Source of the DNA: a virus
DNA: 21,360 bases
Virus record (IMG/VR): IMGVR_UViG_3300034119_000189
Span: 1 to 21,360 of that record
Reading direction: 5' to 3' (one strand)
Below the pieces are notes generated by a model that saw nothing but the letters and a program-made list of their open reading frames with translations, searched no databases and had not been told where the DNA came from. The translations under genes were made by a program, and so were the position numbers. Below are positions 7,366-14,655 of the stretch, in pieces (position 1 is the first letter of the stretch; each line of letters starts with the position of its first letter).

Positions 7366-9928
7366 AGTTGAAATACCATTAAAGATAACCGGCATTGGTG
7401 CTATCAAAGCTGAATTAAGAGAACTCAAAGGAGCTATTGCAGATGCAACTGATCCAGAACAGATTGCACAACTTGCCGCAAAGGCTGGGGAGTTGAAAGA
7501 TCAACTTGCAGATGCTAATGATGCGGTCAATGTATTTGCATCTGGTTCAAAGTTTGAACAGGTGAGCAACTCATTAGGAGGTATCAAGGACTCATTGATG
7601 AGCTTAGACTTTGAGGAGGCTCAACAAAAAGCTCAAGTGTTTAGTAATGTAATGGGCAAGCTCAATCCTGGAGACTTAGCAAAGGGCTTCAAAGGGTTCA
7701 TGGGTACTCTATCTACAGTGGGTGGAGCATTTGTAAAACTTGGAGCAACCATCTTAATGAATCCTATCTTTTTATTAGTGGCGGTAATCACTGCTATTGT
7801 TGTAGCCATTGGTATATTCTTAAAAAAGATTGGTGTACTTGATGCCATCTTAGAGGCAATAATGATCCCTATCAATGCAGTGATACAAGGATTTAAGGAC
7901 TTGACTGATTGGATGGGTTTAACAGATAATGCAGCAGAGGAAAATGCTGAGGCAGTTAAAGAGGCAAGTGAGAAAAATAGAGAAAGCCTCAAGGCAGAAA
8001 GTCAAGCAAGGCAGGAACTATATAACCTTACTAAGGACTTAAGTGATGAGGAGATAGCTGCTATTGAGGAGAAGTTAGGAATCCAGATAGATACAAGTCA
8101 AAGTATATTTGACCTTAAGAGGGAACAGATAGAGGGGGACATGGCTATTAATCAAGCTGAGATTGACTCATTAAACTTAAAGAAGGAACTTACAGAAGAG
8201 GATAAGAAGAGATTAGCTGACTTGACTAAAACTCAAGCGGATCTTGCTAATCAACAAGTGCAGAATGAGATAAACAAGATTAACGCTATAAGGAATCTCA
8301 ATGTCAGCTTAGATAAGCAGATTGAGTTACTACAGGCCAAGCAAATCAAGGGAGAGTCTGAGCGTGCTAAGGCAATGCTTGACATCCAACAGAAGGAGGC
8401 ACTTGCTAAGGTAGAGCAGCAGATTAAAGAGGCTCAGCAATTAGGTGATAGCACTGCACTTGCTAAGGCTCAGCAGTTAAAGAACTTGATTATCCAGGAC
8501 TTTAAAAGACAGGAGTTAGAGATAACTAACAAAGGTAATGCAGCTGTATCTAAAGCTAACGTAACAAGTGTGGGCAACACTAATAAAGAGGTAAAGAATA
8601 AATATTCTGAGGCTCTTGCTGACCTACGTAAAAAGAATGAGGTAGCTTTGCAAGAGGCAGAGAATGCAGGTAAGTCAGAGCAAGAGCTTAGAGAATTACG
8701 CATAACACAACTTGAAGCTGAGAGAAAATATTTGTTTGATAACCTTGCTAAAATCTATAAAAAGGAAGTTGATCAAAAGGCAGCACTCGCAAAGATTGAC
8801 AATGACCTTAAGAAAGCAAGAGATAAGAATGCAGCGGATATAGAGAAGGCAGAGAATGAGGAGTTAATTGCAAGGCTAAAAAGAAAAGAACTTAATGCAG
8901 CAGATGATATTGCTAAATTTGAGGCACAAAAGGAACTACTTGAAGCTGAGGCAAAGATAAAGATGGACTCACTTGAGGTAGGCTCAGAGGAGAGAGGATT
9001 GCTTGAGGATGAGACTGCTAAAAAGTTAAAAGAAATTGATGACCAAATCACAGCTAAAAAGATTGAGAATCAACAAAAGATTTTAGCAGCTGCACAACTT
9101 ACAGCAGAGACTAAATTATCTAAGGAAGCATTTGAACTTGAAAGATTTAAAGGTACTAAGGAGGAAGAGATTGCAGCAAATGAGGCATTTCTTAAAACTA
9201 CATTAGATACACTTGATGCTCAAAGAACTGCTGAGCTTGCAGCAAAAGACTTATCAGAGTCAGAGATAGCAGCCATAAAAGAAAAATATCGTCAAGCTGA
9301 AATAGTAGCAGAAGAGACTAAGGCCGCTAAGTTGGTTGAGATAGATGAGAAGGCAAGAGAGAAACTTAATGCAAATATTGAGGCTGGCTTCCAACTTGCT
9401 ACAACAGCAGCAGGGGCTATTGCATCAATACAAGATATCAACACAAAAAAGAAACTTAAAGGAGTACAGCAAGGAAGTAAGGAAGAGGAGAAAATACTTA
9501 AGCAACAATTTGAGCAACAGAAAAAAATGCAGTTAGCAATGGCTGTTATCAACGGTGCTCAAGCCATTGTATCAATCCTTGCTCAGTATCCTAAGTTTGA
9601 TGGAGGTTTTGCTATGGCCGCTGCAATAGCTGGCTCAGTAATATCAACAGCTACAAGTTTAGCAACAATAGCAAGTACATCCTTTGAGGGTGGAGGTAAT
9701 GCTCCAACTGCAGATACAAATAGTTTCACAGGTGGAGGTAGCACAACAGGAGGCATGGCAACTCCATCAGTTAGCCTATTCGGTCAAGGCAATCAACTCA
9801 ATAATGTAGGGGGTGAGGGAGCACAGCAGCAAGGTCAGACTATCACAGTCAATGCTATAGTGAGTGAGACTGAGATGACTGATACACAGAACAAAATTAA
9901 TAAGATACAAAAGAACGCAGAACTATGA
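7358..9928 (+). CDS. Tape measure protein
   Basis: An 856-residue protein that sets tail length and is ejected with the DNA. An N-terminal beta/helical segment is followed by a membrane-like hydrophobic helix (about 132-155, with NPIFLLVAVITAIVVAIG). Then come some 500 residues of highly charged Lys/Glu/Ala/Leu coiled coil (about 190-690), a second hydrophobic Ala/Ile-rich block (about 722-776) and a Gly/Ser/Thr-rich linker. The C-terminus ends TETQNK-like, with ETEMTDTQNKINKIQKNAEL. Using about 0.15 nm per residue, a tail near 130 nm is expected. The arrangement of hydrophobic helix, coiled coil and size is typical of tape measures. It overlaps its upstream neighbour by 8 nt and its downstream neighbour by 4 nt. 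Confidence 0.85.
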   Translation: MNEVEIPLKITGIGAIKAELRELKGAIADATDPEQIAQLAAKAGELKDQLADANDAVNVFASGSKFEQVSNSLGGIKDSLMSLDFEEAQQKAQVFSNVMGKLNPGDLAKGFKGFMGTLSTVGGAFVKLGATILMNPIFLLVAVITAIVVAIGIFLKKIGVLDAILEAIMIPINAVIQGFKDLTDWMGLTDNAAEENAEAVKEASEKNRESLKAESQARQELYNLTKDLSDEEIAAIEEKLGIQIDTSQSIFDLKREQIEGDMAINQAEIDSLNLKKELTEEDKKRLADLTKTQADLANQQVQNEINKINAIRNLNVSLDKQIELLQAKQIKGESERAKAMLDIQQKEALAKVEQQIKEAQQLGDSTALAKAQQLKNLIIQDFKRQELEITNKGNAAVSKANVTSVGNTNKEVKNKYSEALADLRKKNEVALQEAENAGKSEQELRELRITQLEAERKYLFDNLAKIYKKEVDQKAALAKIDNDLKKARDKNAADIEKAENEELIARLKRKELNAADDIAKFEAQKELLEAEAKIKMDSLEVGSEERGLLEDETAKKLKEIDDQITAKKIENQQKILAAAQLTAETKLSKEAFELERFKGTKEEEIAANEAFLKTTLDTLDAQRTAELAAKDLSESEIAAIKEKYRQAEIVAEETKAAKLVEIDEKAREKLNANIEAGFQLATTAAGAIASIQDINTKKKLKGVQQGSKEEEKILKQQFEQQKKMQLAMAVINGAQAIVSILAQYPKFDGGFAMAAAIAGSVISTATSLATIASTSFEGGGNAPTADTNSFTGGGSTTGGMATPSVSLFGQGNQLNNVGGEGAQQQGQTITVNAIVSETEMTDTQNKINKIQKNAEL

Positions 9929-10371
9929 CAAGTTATCAAGCATTAATCAACAAGATAGAGGCATTTTATAACTCACATCTACAGGTAAAAAAAGTAGGTA
10001 GTGACTTCGTGGAGCAGTTACCTAACTTTGCGACAAAGGATGAGAAATATCCTCTTGTGTTTATAGCACCTATCACAGCTATAGCAACTGAGAACACTAA
10101 TACAATGAGCTTAGAGATAACCTGCCTTGACATCATACAAAAGGATAGAGCTAATATCACTGTGATACTCTCAGACTGTCATCAAATATTGGTTGACTTA
10201 GTAAACTATTTTACTTTCAGTGATGATTATAGCTTTGATATCTTAGGACAACCTGCCATAGTGCCATTGAATAATCAAGTGTTAGACTATGCAGCAGGGT
10301 GGGTCATGACATTAGATGTTGACATGAGTAATTGGACAGATTGCCAAGTTCCTATTATAACAGAATCATAA
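9925..10371 (+). CDS. Small structural protein following the tape measure, unknown
   Basis: A 148-residue soluble protein whose ATG overlaps the tape measure stop by 4 nt. The first helix (YQALINKIEAFYNSHLQVKKV) leads into a beta-rich core with hydrophobic strands (YPLVFIAPITAIA, MSLEITCLDIIQKD). It ends with LDYAAGWVMTLDVDMSNW followed by a D-C-x-V-P segment. This layout, with a conserved GW followed by a strand and a cysteine near the end, recurs in my recollection in small virion proteins of Bacteroidota phages, perhaps tail-terminator or neck-like proteins that stack on the tube. Neither identity nor partner can be proven here. It closes the 3087-10371 cluster, since the next gene has its own start motif. 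Confidence 0.5.
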   Translation: MTSYQALINKIEAFYNSHLQVKKVGSDFVEQLPNFATKDEKYPLVFIAPITAIATENTNTMSLEITCLDIIQKDRANITVILSDCHQILVDLVNYFTFSDDYSFDILGQPAIVPLNNQVLDYAAGWVMTLDVDMSNWTDCQVPIITES

Positions 10372-10377
10372 GTTAAT

Positions 10378-10392
10378 TACAATATAGGTATG
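10378..10392 (+). promoter_or_regulatory. Start-codon-embedded 15-mer motif, copy 3
   Basis: TACAATATAGGTATG in the 18-nt gap before the fibre gene, whose start codon is the ATG at 10390. Confidence 0.7.
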
Positions 10393-11577
10393 GCTATCAA
10401 TAGACAGAAAATATCTCAGATGACTCCGAAGGGGTCAGAACTTGATGCGACTGACTTACTTGAAGTAAGTGTTGACACTGGCTCAGGATATGAGACACGT
10501 TCTATCACAGGTCAAGAGGTCTTTGGTGCATATGTTCCTTACACAGGAGCAACTCAAGATGTTGACTTAGGTGAGTTTGAACTCAAGGCAGGACAGCTAA
10601 CATTAGACACCTCACCAACTGGCACAGCAGCAGTTGGAACTACAAGATGGAATAATACATTAGGCAGTTCAGAAACAACCTTGAAGGGTGGCTCTGTTAT
10701 TCTTAAGAATGGTGTTGATTTAGTTGCAAGAGTAGTGAACAAGGTAACACCTAATGCGACACTAACTAAGGCTGCTTATCAAGCTGTTAGAGTATCAGGT
10801 GCTCAAGGTCAAAGATTAGCTGTAGCTTATGCCCAAGCGGATAATGATAATAATTCAGCAGATACAATCGGACTTGTTACAGAAACCATTGCAACGAATC
10901 AAGAGGGATTTATTATAACAGTTGGACAACTTGAAGAGATAAATACGACAGGTAATTTACAAGGTGAAACGTGGTCAGATGGCGATGTTCTTTATTTATC
11001 TTCTGTAACTCCGGGAGCAATAACAAACATCAAGCCTACAGCAGCTACAGCTCATATTGTAGTGATAGGTTATGTTGAGTATGCTCATGTAAATCATGGT
11101 AAGATATACGTTAAGATAATGAACGGATGGGAGCTTGATGAGTTGCATAATGTTTACATTAACACAGGCACGCTTGCTAACAATGATGCCTTGATATATG
11201 AAAGCTCAACTCAGCTATGGAAAAATAAAACTATTGCAACAGCATTAGGATATACTCCTGCACCAAGGGATGTAACCATTGATACTAAGACTATACAATA
11301 TACATTAGTTACAGGAGATAACTCTAAATTTATAGAGCTCAACTTCTCAGGAGGTAACAATATTATAATACCAACTAACACAGCTCAACCCTTCCCTATT
11401 GGTGCTCAGATAATACTATCACAATATGGGGCAGGTCAAGTTACTGTAGTGCCTGATACAGGAGTTACACTTAGGTCAAGTGGAGGTAAGACTAAGACAG
11501 CCGCACAATATGCTATGGCTACATTAATAAAGAGAGGTACTAATGAGTGGTACTTAGCAGGAGATTTAACAACATAA
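10390..11577 (+). CDS. Tail fibre / appendage protein
   Basis: A 395-residue protein that begins with a short coil (INRQKISQMTPKGSELDATD). It then has the segment VPYTGATQDVDLGEFELKAG (about 48-67) and a Gly/Thr-rich beta part with SPTGTAAVGTTRWNN and LKGGSVILKNGVDLVARVVNK. This is followed by a domain containing GQRLAVAYAQADNDNNSADT, EGFIITVGQLEEINTTGNLQG and NGWELDELHNVYI. I recognise this arrangement from tail fibre-type proteins widely present in phage metagenomes. The C-terminal 110 residues (about 285-395) form a separate beta knob with IGAQIILSQYGAGQVTVVPD. It should bind the cell surface or connect fibre to tail. Its start lies in motif copy 3, so it heads the fibre cluster. Confidence 0.7.
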   Translation: MAINRQKISQMTPKGSELDATDLLEVSVDTGSGYETRSITGQEVFGAYVPYTGATQDVDLGEFELKAGQLTLDTSPTGTAAVGTTRWNNTLGSSETTLKGGSVILKNGVDLVARVVNKVTPNATLTKAAYQAVRVSGAQGQRLAVAYAQADNDNNSADTIGLVTETIATNQEGFIITVGQLEEINTTGNLQGETWSDGDVLYLSSVTPGAITNIKPTAATAHIVVIGYVEYAHVNHGKIYVKIMNGWELDELHNVYINTGTLANNDALIYESSTQLWKNKTIATALGYTPAPRDVTIDTKTIQYTLVTGDNSKFIELNFSGGNNIIIPTNTAQPFPIGAQIILSQYGAGQVTVVPDTGVTLRSSGGKTKTAAQYAMATLIKRGTNEWYLAGDLTT

Positions 11578-11589
11578 TAAATAAATAAA

Positions 11590-11856
11590 ATGGCAACAGA
11601 TAACGAAATTTTAATAGCAGGTCAAGGTACTTATATCTTGAATAATACAACTGAGTTCACAGGTAACTTTGATGCTATTGTGGTTCTTGAGGACACTGTG
11701 TTTAATCTTATTAAGATAGCAGCAGTTGATGTTAAGTCAACATACATAGCAGCTACAGGAACAGCAGTTAAGGCAGGTGCTATCATAAGACCTACTAAGG
11801 CTCAGAAGTTTAGTGGTGTTAAGTTAACAAGTGGATCAGTTACTATTGTATTATGA
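11590..11856 (+). CDS. Small beta-rich virion-associated protein
   Basis: An 88-residue protein, all beta in appearance: alternating hydrophobic strands such as EILIAGQGTYIL, FDAIVVLEDTVFNLIKIAAV and FSGVKLTSGSVTIVL. There are no cysteines, membrane segments or signal peptide. The short form ending in hydrophobic V-T-I-V-L is common in small proteins encoded between fibre genes, where they may cap or decorate the fibre. It has its own A-rich leader (ATAAATAAATAAA) 13 nt after the fibre gene and overlaps the next gene by an ATGA. Function is inferred from position only. Confidence 0.55.
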   Translation: MATDNEILIAGQGTYILNNTTEFTGNFDAIVVLEDTVFNLIKIAAVDVKSTYIAATGTAVKAGAIIRPTKAQKFSGVKLTSGSVTIVL

Positions 11857-12674
11857 TTGGTTACGGGAATAGTATGTTTTTAGCAACACATGGAATATTA
11901 GCAAGGTCAGGCGGTGGCGGTGGATTTGACCCCGATGCACAAGCATTTATAACAGCGGCTGGAATAACAAACCCTACTCAACAAGCGGCAATCAATACTT
12001 TGGTAGTTGATTTGAAAGGGTATTCTATTTGGACTAAGATGAAGGCTTTGTATCCTTTTGTTGGGGGAACAAGTACAAGTACAAGTTATAACCTTAAAAA
12101 TACAGCGCAATATCAAATTGCTTGGAATGGTGGATGGACTTGGAATAGTAATGGTGTTACGGGTAGTGTAAATGGTTGGGGTAATACAAGTCTAATTCCT
12201 AATTCTGCATTAACCTTAAATTCAACTCACCAATCTTTGTATATTAGAAATACGGGTAATTTAGGTACTGATGATTTTGGGGCTGCCACAAATGGAACAA
12301 CTTCTTTAATGAGAATTATTGTAAAAGATAGTGGAACAAATAACCATATTGTAGACCATTATGCAACTGCTCAAAGAATTACAGGAACAGTAGCGAATTC
12401 AACTGGGTTCTTTGTTGTATCAAGGGAAAATTCAACGTCTTTAAAATCAAAAAGAAATAATGTTTCTTTGGGTACAAATACAAGTTCTAATACGGGAACA
12501 CTACCAACTTACGCACTATATTTAGGAGCATTAAATAATGCTGGTAGCGCAGTTAATTACACAGCAAGAAACTATGCTTTTGCAAGTGTTGGTGACGGCT
12601 TAACAGACACAGATGCAACCAACTTATACACAGCTGTACAAGCATTTCAAACAACTTTAGGACGTCAAGTATGA
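11853..12674 (+). CDS. Probable receptor-binding / tail tip protein
   Basis: A 273-residue protein. An N-terminal glycine hinge (SGGGGGFDPDAQAFITAAG, about 19-37) leads into a helical stretch about AIN-TLVVDLKGYSIWTKMKALYPFVGG (about 45-71). The rest is a Ser/Thr/Asn/Gly-rich beta domain, with NLKNTAQYQIAWNGGWTW at about 81-98, that looks like a concanavalin-type or lectin-like sandwich. This N-terminal block followed by a variable beta domain is a recurring form in Bacteroidota phages, and I associate it with host-range proteins. A run of ACAAGT units encodes a TSTST stretch near 12069-12086. By eye the gene uses AAT for Asn more heavily than its neighbours, so it may be a transferred module. 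Receptor binding is an inference. Confidence 0.55.
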   Translation: MIGYGNSMFLATHGILARSGGGGGFDPDAQAFITAAGITNPTQQAAINTLVVDLKGYSIWTKMKALYPFVGGTSTSTSYNLKNTAQYQIAWNGGWTWNSNGVTGSVNGWGNTSLIPNSALTLNSTHQSLYIRNTGNLGTDDFGAATNGTTSLMRIIVKDSGTNNHIVDHYATAQRITGTVANSTGFFVVSRENSTSLKSKRNNVSLGTNTSSNTGTLPTYALYLGALNNAGSAVNYTARNYAFASVGDGLTDTDATNLYTAVQAFQTTLGRQV

Positions 12675-12922
12675 AACTAACACAACTAACAACAGAACAA
12701 AAGACTACCTATGTCGGATTATTAACAGAGGTACAAAAAGACGAATTAGTCGGTCAATGGTATGCACCAGATTCTTATTTTAATCCTATTCAAGATGCTC
12801 AAGATAACTGGGTTATATCAGTTGAGGAAATGGAGCAATGCGTTAATACGTCTTTTCTTTGGGTTAAAGACCTTGAGTTAATACCTTATGAACCAAAACC
12901 AACACCACCACCTTTTGAATAA
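12671..12922 (+). CDS. Small acidic partner of the tail tip protein, unknown
   Basis: An 83-residue protein joined to the preceding gene by an ATGA overlap and to the following gene by TAATG. It begins with a helix (LTTEQKTTYVGLLTEVQKD), has a central WYAPDSYFNPIQDAQDNW segment with a W-V-I-S strand, and ends in a proline-rich tail (YEPKPTPPPFE). Proteins of this layout sit next to host-range proteins and may act as fibre assembly chaperones or tip subunits. The sequence alone cannot say which. It appears to travel with the 11853-12674 gene. Confidence 0.5.
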   Translation: MKLTQLTTEQKTTYVGLLTEVQKDELVGQWYAPDSYFNPIQDAQDNWVISVEEMEQCVNTSFLWVKDLELIPYEPKPTPPPFE

Positions 12923-13359
12923 TGGCACGCTACGCAAATAATGGTATATTCAATGTTAAGTATCCTACAAGGAGGAAGATACAACGCATTCTGCAGCAGA
13001 TAATATCTGAGGATGGTGCTATTGATACAGGAGCTATGTATGACTCAGTGCGTATCAATGCTAAAATCCCTGCATTAGGTGAACTTGAGATACAGATTAT
13101 TGCAATGTATTATTTTGGGTTTCTCAATAATGGAACTATCTACATAACACCTTATGACTTCTGTGCAGAGCTATCCAGGAGATTAGACTCAGAAGGTATA
13201 ACAACAGAAATATATTCTCAATATACTGAATGGATGGTTGAAAGGTATCCTATATTACAAGTGGCAAATATATTAGGGGATAAGCGTTCTATCATTTATA
13301 CATTTGAGCCTATAGGTGGAGATTTCTCAGCTCCTCTATCATTCAGAGGTATGTTATAG
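12922..13359 (+). CDS. Neck / tail-completion protein, HK97 gp10-like
   Basis: A 145-residue protein with RRKIQRILQQIISEDGAID and then TGAMYDSVRINAKI, followed by a strand and MYYFGFLNNGT at about residues 55-65. In HK97 gp10-like tail-completion proteins a similar order is seen: a TGxLxDS motif, a beta hairpin, and a Y-x-x-F/W-x-x-GT turn that joins the neck ring. The C-terminal half is less typical and ends GGDFSAPLSFRGML. It is the last plus-strand gene before a converging minus-strand pair, and its stop codon overlaps the facing stop codon by 6 bp. A role in joining tail to head is inferred from the motifs. Confidence 0.5.
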   Translation: MARYANNGIFNVKYPTRRKIQRILQQIISEDGAIDTGAMYDSVRINAKIPALGELEIQIIAMYYFGFLNNGTIYITPYDFCAELSRRLDSEGITTEIYSQYTEWMVERYPILQVANILGDKRSIIYTFEPIGGDFSAPLSFRGML

Positions 13360-14085
13360 ATTAAGCTCTTTTTTCATTGACAGCATATTAAATGTAAGGA
13401 TAAGAGGCAGGTCAGTTACTTGCTTAAACTTAGTCAAATCCTCATTACAAAGTGAGTAGAGTAGTCTCTCCCATCCCCATTTCACAGCAGACTTTTGCTC
13501 AGCTTGTGCCTTAGACTCATCGGATGTCATTGGTTTATTTTCATCCTCCTCATCTCCATCCTCCTCATTAAAAAGTAAGTGATACTTATCCATGAAATCC
13601 TGTCTAAATGATAGGTACTCAGGTATGATACCATAGATATCATTGATACAGTACTCATCAAATAGTTCATGCCGGTCAAATGGATTGAACTCATAAGGCT
13701 CAAAGCTCAACTGTCCCCACTCATTAGTGGTATGTTGCCTGTACATGATAGATGCTATATGACAAAGATGCTTAATATAGTCATTGGCAAAGAAATACTC
13801 TAAGTCAATGAACTCACCACAGGTCAGCTTAGATAGTGGCTTGACCTTCCATTGCTCAATGTCTCTCTTGTAGTTCTTAGATGGCTCAGAGTTAATGAAT
13901 GTAATATCATTGAGCATGGCACTAACCTCACTTACATCTAAGTCCTCAAGTTCATCTGAGCTCACTCCTGCAAGAGCTGAGAGTATCTCTATCTCTCTGG
14001 CAAATACCTCCTCAATAGAATATAACTCTCTTATCTCTTTAAACTGCAGGACATCAATCTCACTCCACGATTTCGGGAGCTTCAT
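13354..14085 (-). CDS. Reverse-strand protein, possible tail assembly chaperone (downstream member of a paralogous pair)
   Basis: Start at the ATG at 14085 (243 residues); a TTG at 14118 in the same frame would add 11. The protein is helical and acidic and begins MKLPKSWSEIDVLQFKEI. Around residue 195 there is an acidic patch (EEDGDEEDE), and the C-terminal end is KWGWERLLYSLCNEDLTKF and onward to a MKKELNL tail. The first 70 residues resemble those of the upstream gene: PKSWSEIDVLQFKEI against PNQLKELTVQQFEDI, with further parallels. The two are probably an ancient duplication. Its frame is +1 relative to the upstream gene, overlapping by 26 nt. The pairing and its place between tape-measure/fibre and capsid genes suggest a tail assembly chaperone pair, but the family is not recognised. 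Confidence 0.5.
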   Translation of the reverse strand: MKLPKSWSEIDVLQFKEIRELYSIEEVFAREIEILSALAGVSSDELEDLDVSEVSAMLNDITFINSEPSKNYKRDIEQWKVKPLSKLTCGEFIDLEYFFANDYIKHLCHIASIMYRQHTTNEWGQLSFEPYEFNPFDRHELFDEYCINDIYGIIPEYLSFRQDFMDKYHLLFNEEDGDEEDENKPMTSDESKAQAEQKSAVKWGWERLLYSLCNEDLTKFKQVTDLPLILTFNMLSMKKELNL

Positions 14086-14608
14086 TTTTCTTGATTTCTT
14101 TGGACAGTTTTTGTCCAATTTCTACTAAGTAAGGAACTGCTAACTCTGACTTGAGCTCTCTTATCATCTTTGCCTTATGCTTGATGTGAGTAGTATCATA
14201 GTGTTCTGCCTTGCTTAGATCATCTCTCTTGAATAAGATAGCTAACATCTCAGAGATGTATCCTTTATGCCTTGAGTTCATGACCTTCTCAATATGCTTA
14301 GTGTCTCTCACTGATAACTTGAACTCCTCACCTTCAAAGGCAGTGTAGTTATAACCATCAAGCTCAATAGTTGACTGTAGTTCTGGCTTACCTTTGATGT
14401 TGTTAAAATCCTTGACATAAGTTTTGAACTGTTCAATGGTGGTGTCCTCAAAGTCATTCTCAGTGATACCAAACAACTCAAATACTTTAAGATGTTTCTC
14501 AATAGCATCTAAGTCCTGTTGTGCATGGATAGATGTGATATCCTCAAACTGTTGCACTGTTAACTCCTTCAATTGATTAGGAATTTCTTTGTCTAAAATT
14601 TTTACCAT
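14060..14608 (-). CDS. Reverse-strand helical protein, possible tail assembly chaperone (upstream member of the pair)
   Basis: A 182-residue protein read leftward from the ATG at 14608. It is helical and charged with the pattern PNQLKELTVQQFEDI (residues 10-24), then FELFGITENDFEDTTIEQF, and a C-terminal KMIRELKSELAVPYLVEIGQ stretch. The first half is similar in layout to the start of the downstream gene. The stop at 14060 lies inside the downstream gene, so the two are probably translated in succession. A TATATTTG (14632-14625 read on this strand) 17 nt before the ATG could be the -7 box. The role is unproven. In many siphophages a chaperone pair precedes the tape measure, and here the pair sits on the opposite strand. 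Confidence 0.5.
   Translation of the reverse strand: MVKILDKEIPNQLKELTVQQFEDITSIHAQQDLDAIEKHLKVFELFGITENDFEDTTIEQFKTYVKDFNNIKGKPELQSTIELDGYNYTAFEGEEFKLSVRDTKHIEKVMNSRHKGYISEMLAILFKRDDLSKAEHYDTTHIKHKAKMIRELKSELAVPYLVEIGQKLSKEIKKNEAPEIVE
14100..14118 (-). other. Perfect hairpin in the overlap of the two reverse-strand genes
   Basis: TTGGACA (14100-14106) and TGTCCAA (14112-14118) form a perfect 7-bp stem with a 5-nt loop. On the transcribed strand the loop is AAAAC, part of a CAAAAAC run. The stem lies 14 nt before the ATG of the downstream gene, so it could affect coupling or frameshifting. Confidence 0.5.
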
Positions 14609-14624
14609 AGATTTTAATTTTTAA

Positions 14625-14632
14625 CAAATATA
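14625..14632 (-). promoter_or_regulatory. Possible host-type -7 box for the reverse-strand genes
   Basis: Read on the minus strand this is TATATTTG, which matches the Bacteroidota -7 consensus TAnnTTTG. Its 3' end is 16 nt before the ATG at 14608, so the leader would be about 10 nt and A/T-rich. No convincing -33 TTTG is seen at the usual spacing, so confidence is low. Confidence 0.35.
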
Positions 14633-14640
14633 ACACTATT

Positions 14641-14655
14641 TACAATATAGGCATG
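14641..14655 (+). promoter_or_regulatory. Start-codon-embedded 15-mer motif, copy 4
   Basis: TACAATATAGGCATG, differing from the other four by C for T just before the ATG. The ATG (14653) starts the protease/scaffold gene. The copy lies next to the possible minus-strand promoter in a 44-nt divergent gap. Confidence 0.65.

Noticed and set aside
7633-7992. Long reverse-strand open frame inside the tape measure
   Set aside because: It is a shadow of the coiled-coil coding sequence, with no start signal, neighbours or sensible protein composition; the same holds for the frames at 8773-9051 and 9292-9552.
3520-11015. Several CCCGG/CCGGG words at Pro-Gly codons, as a sign of restriction site selection
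   Set aside because: Other Pro-Gly codons use CCTGG and CCAGG, and CCWGG also occurs elsewhere, so no avoidance can be claimed by eye.
12069-12086. ACAAGT tandem repeats as a phase-variable tract
   Set aside because: Only about three units, each two codons long, so slippage would not change the frame.
13249-13256. CCTATATT, a possible reverse-strand copy of the 15-mer
   Set aside because: Outside the 8-base core the match fails and there is no start codon or gene on that strand.
13333-13374. CCTCT/AGAGG hairpin followed by a T6 run near the converging stops
   Set aside because: The stem is only 5 bp and the T-run starts about 20 nt after it, so it does not form a terminator.
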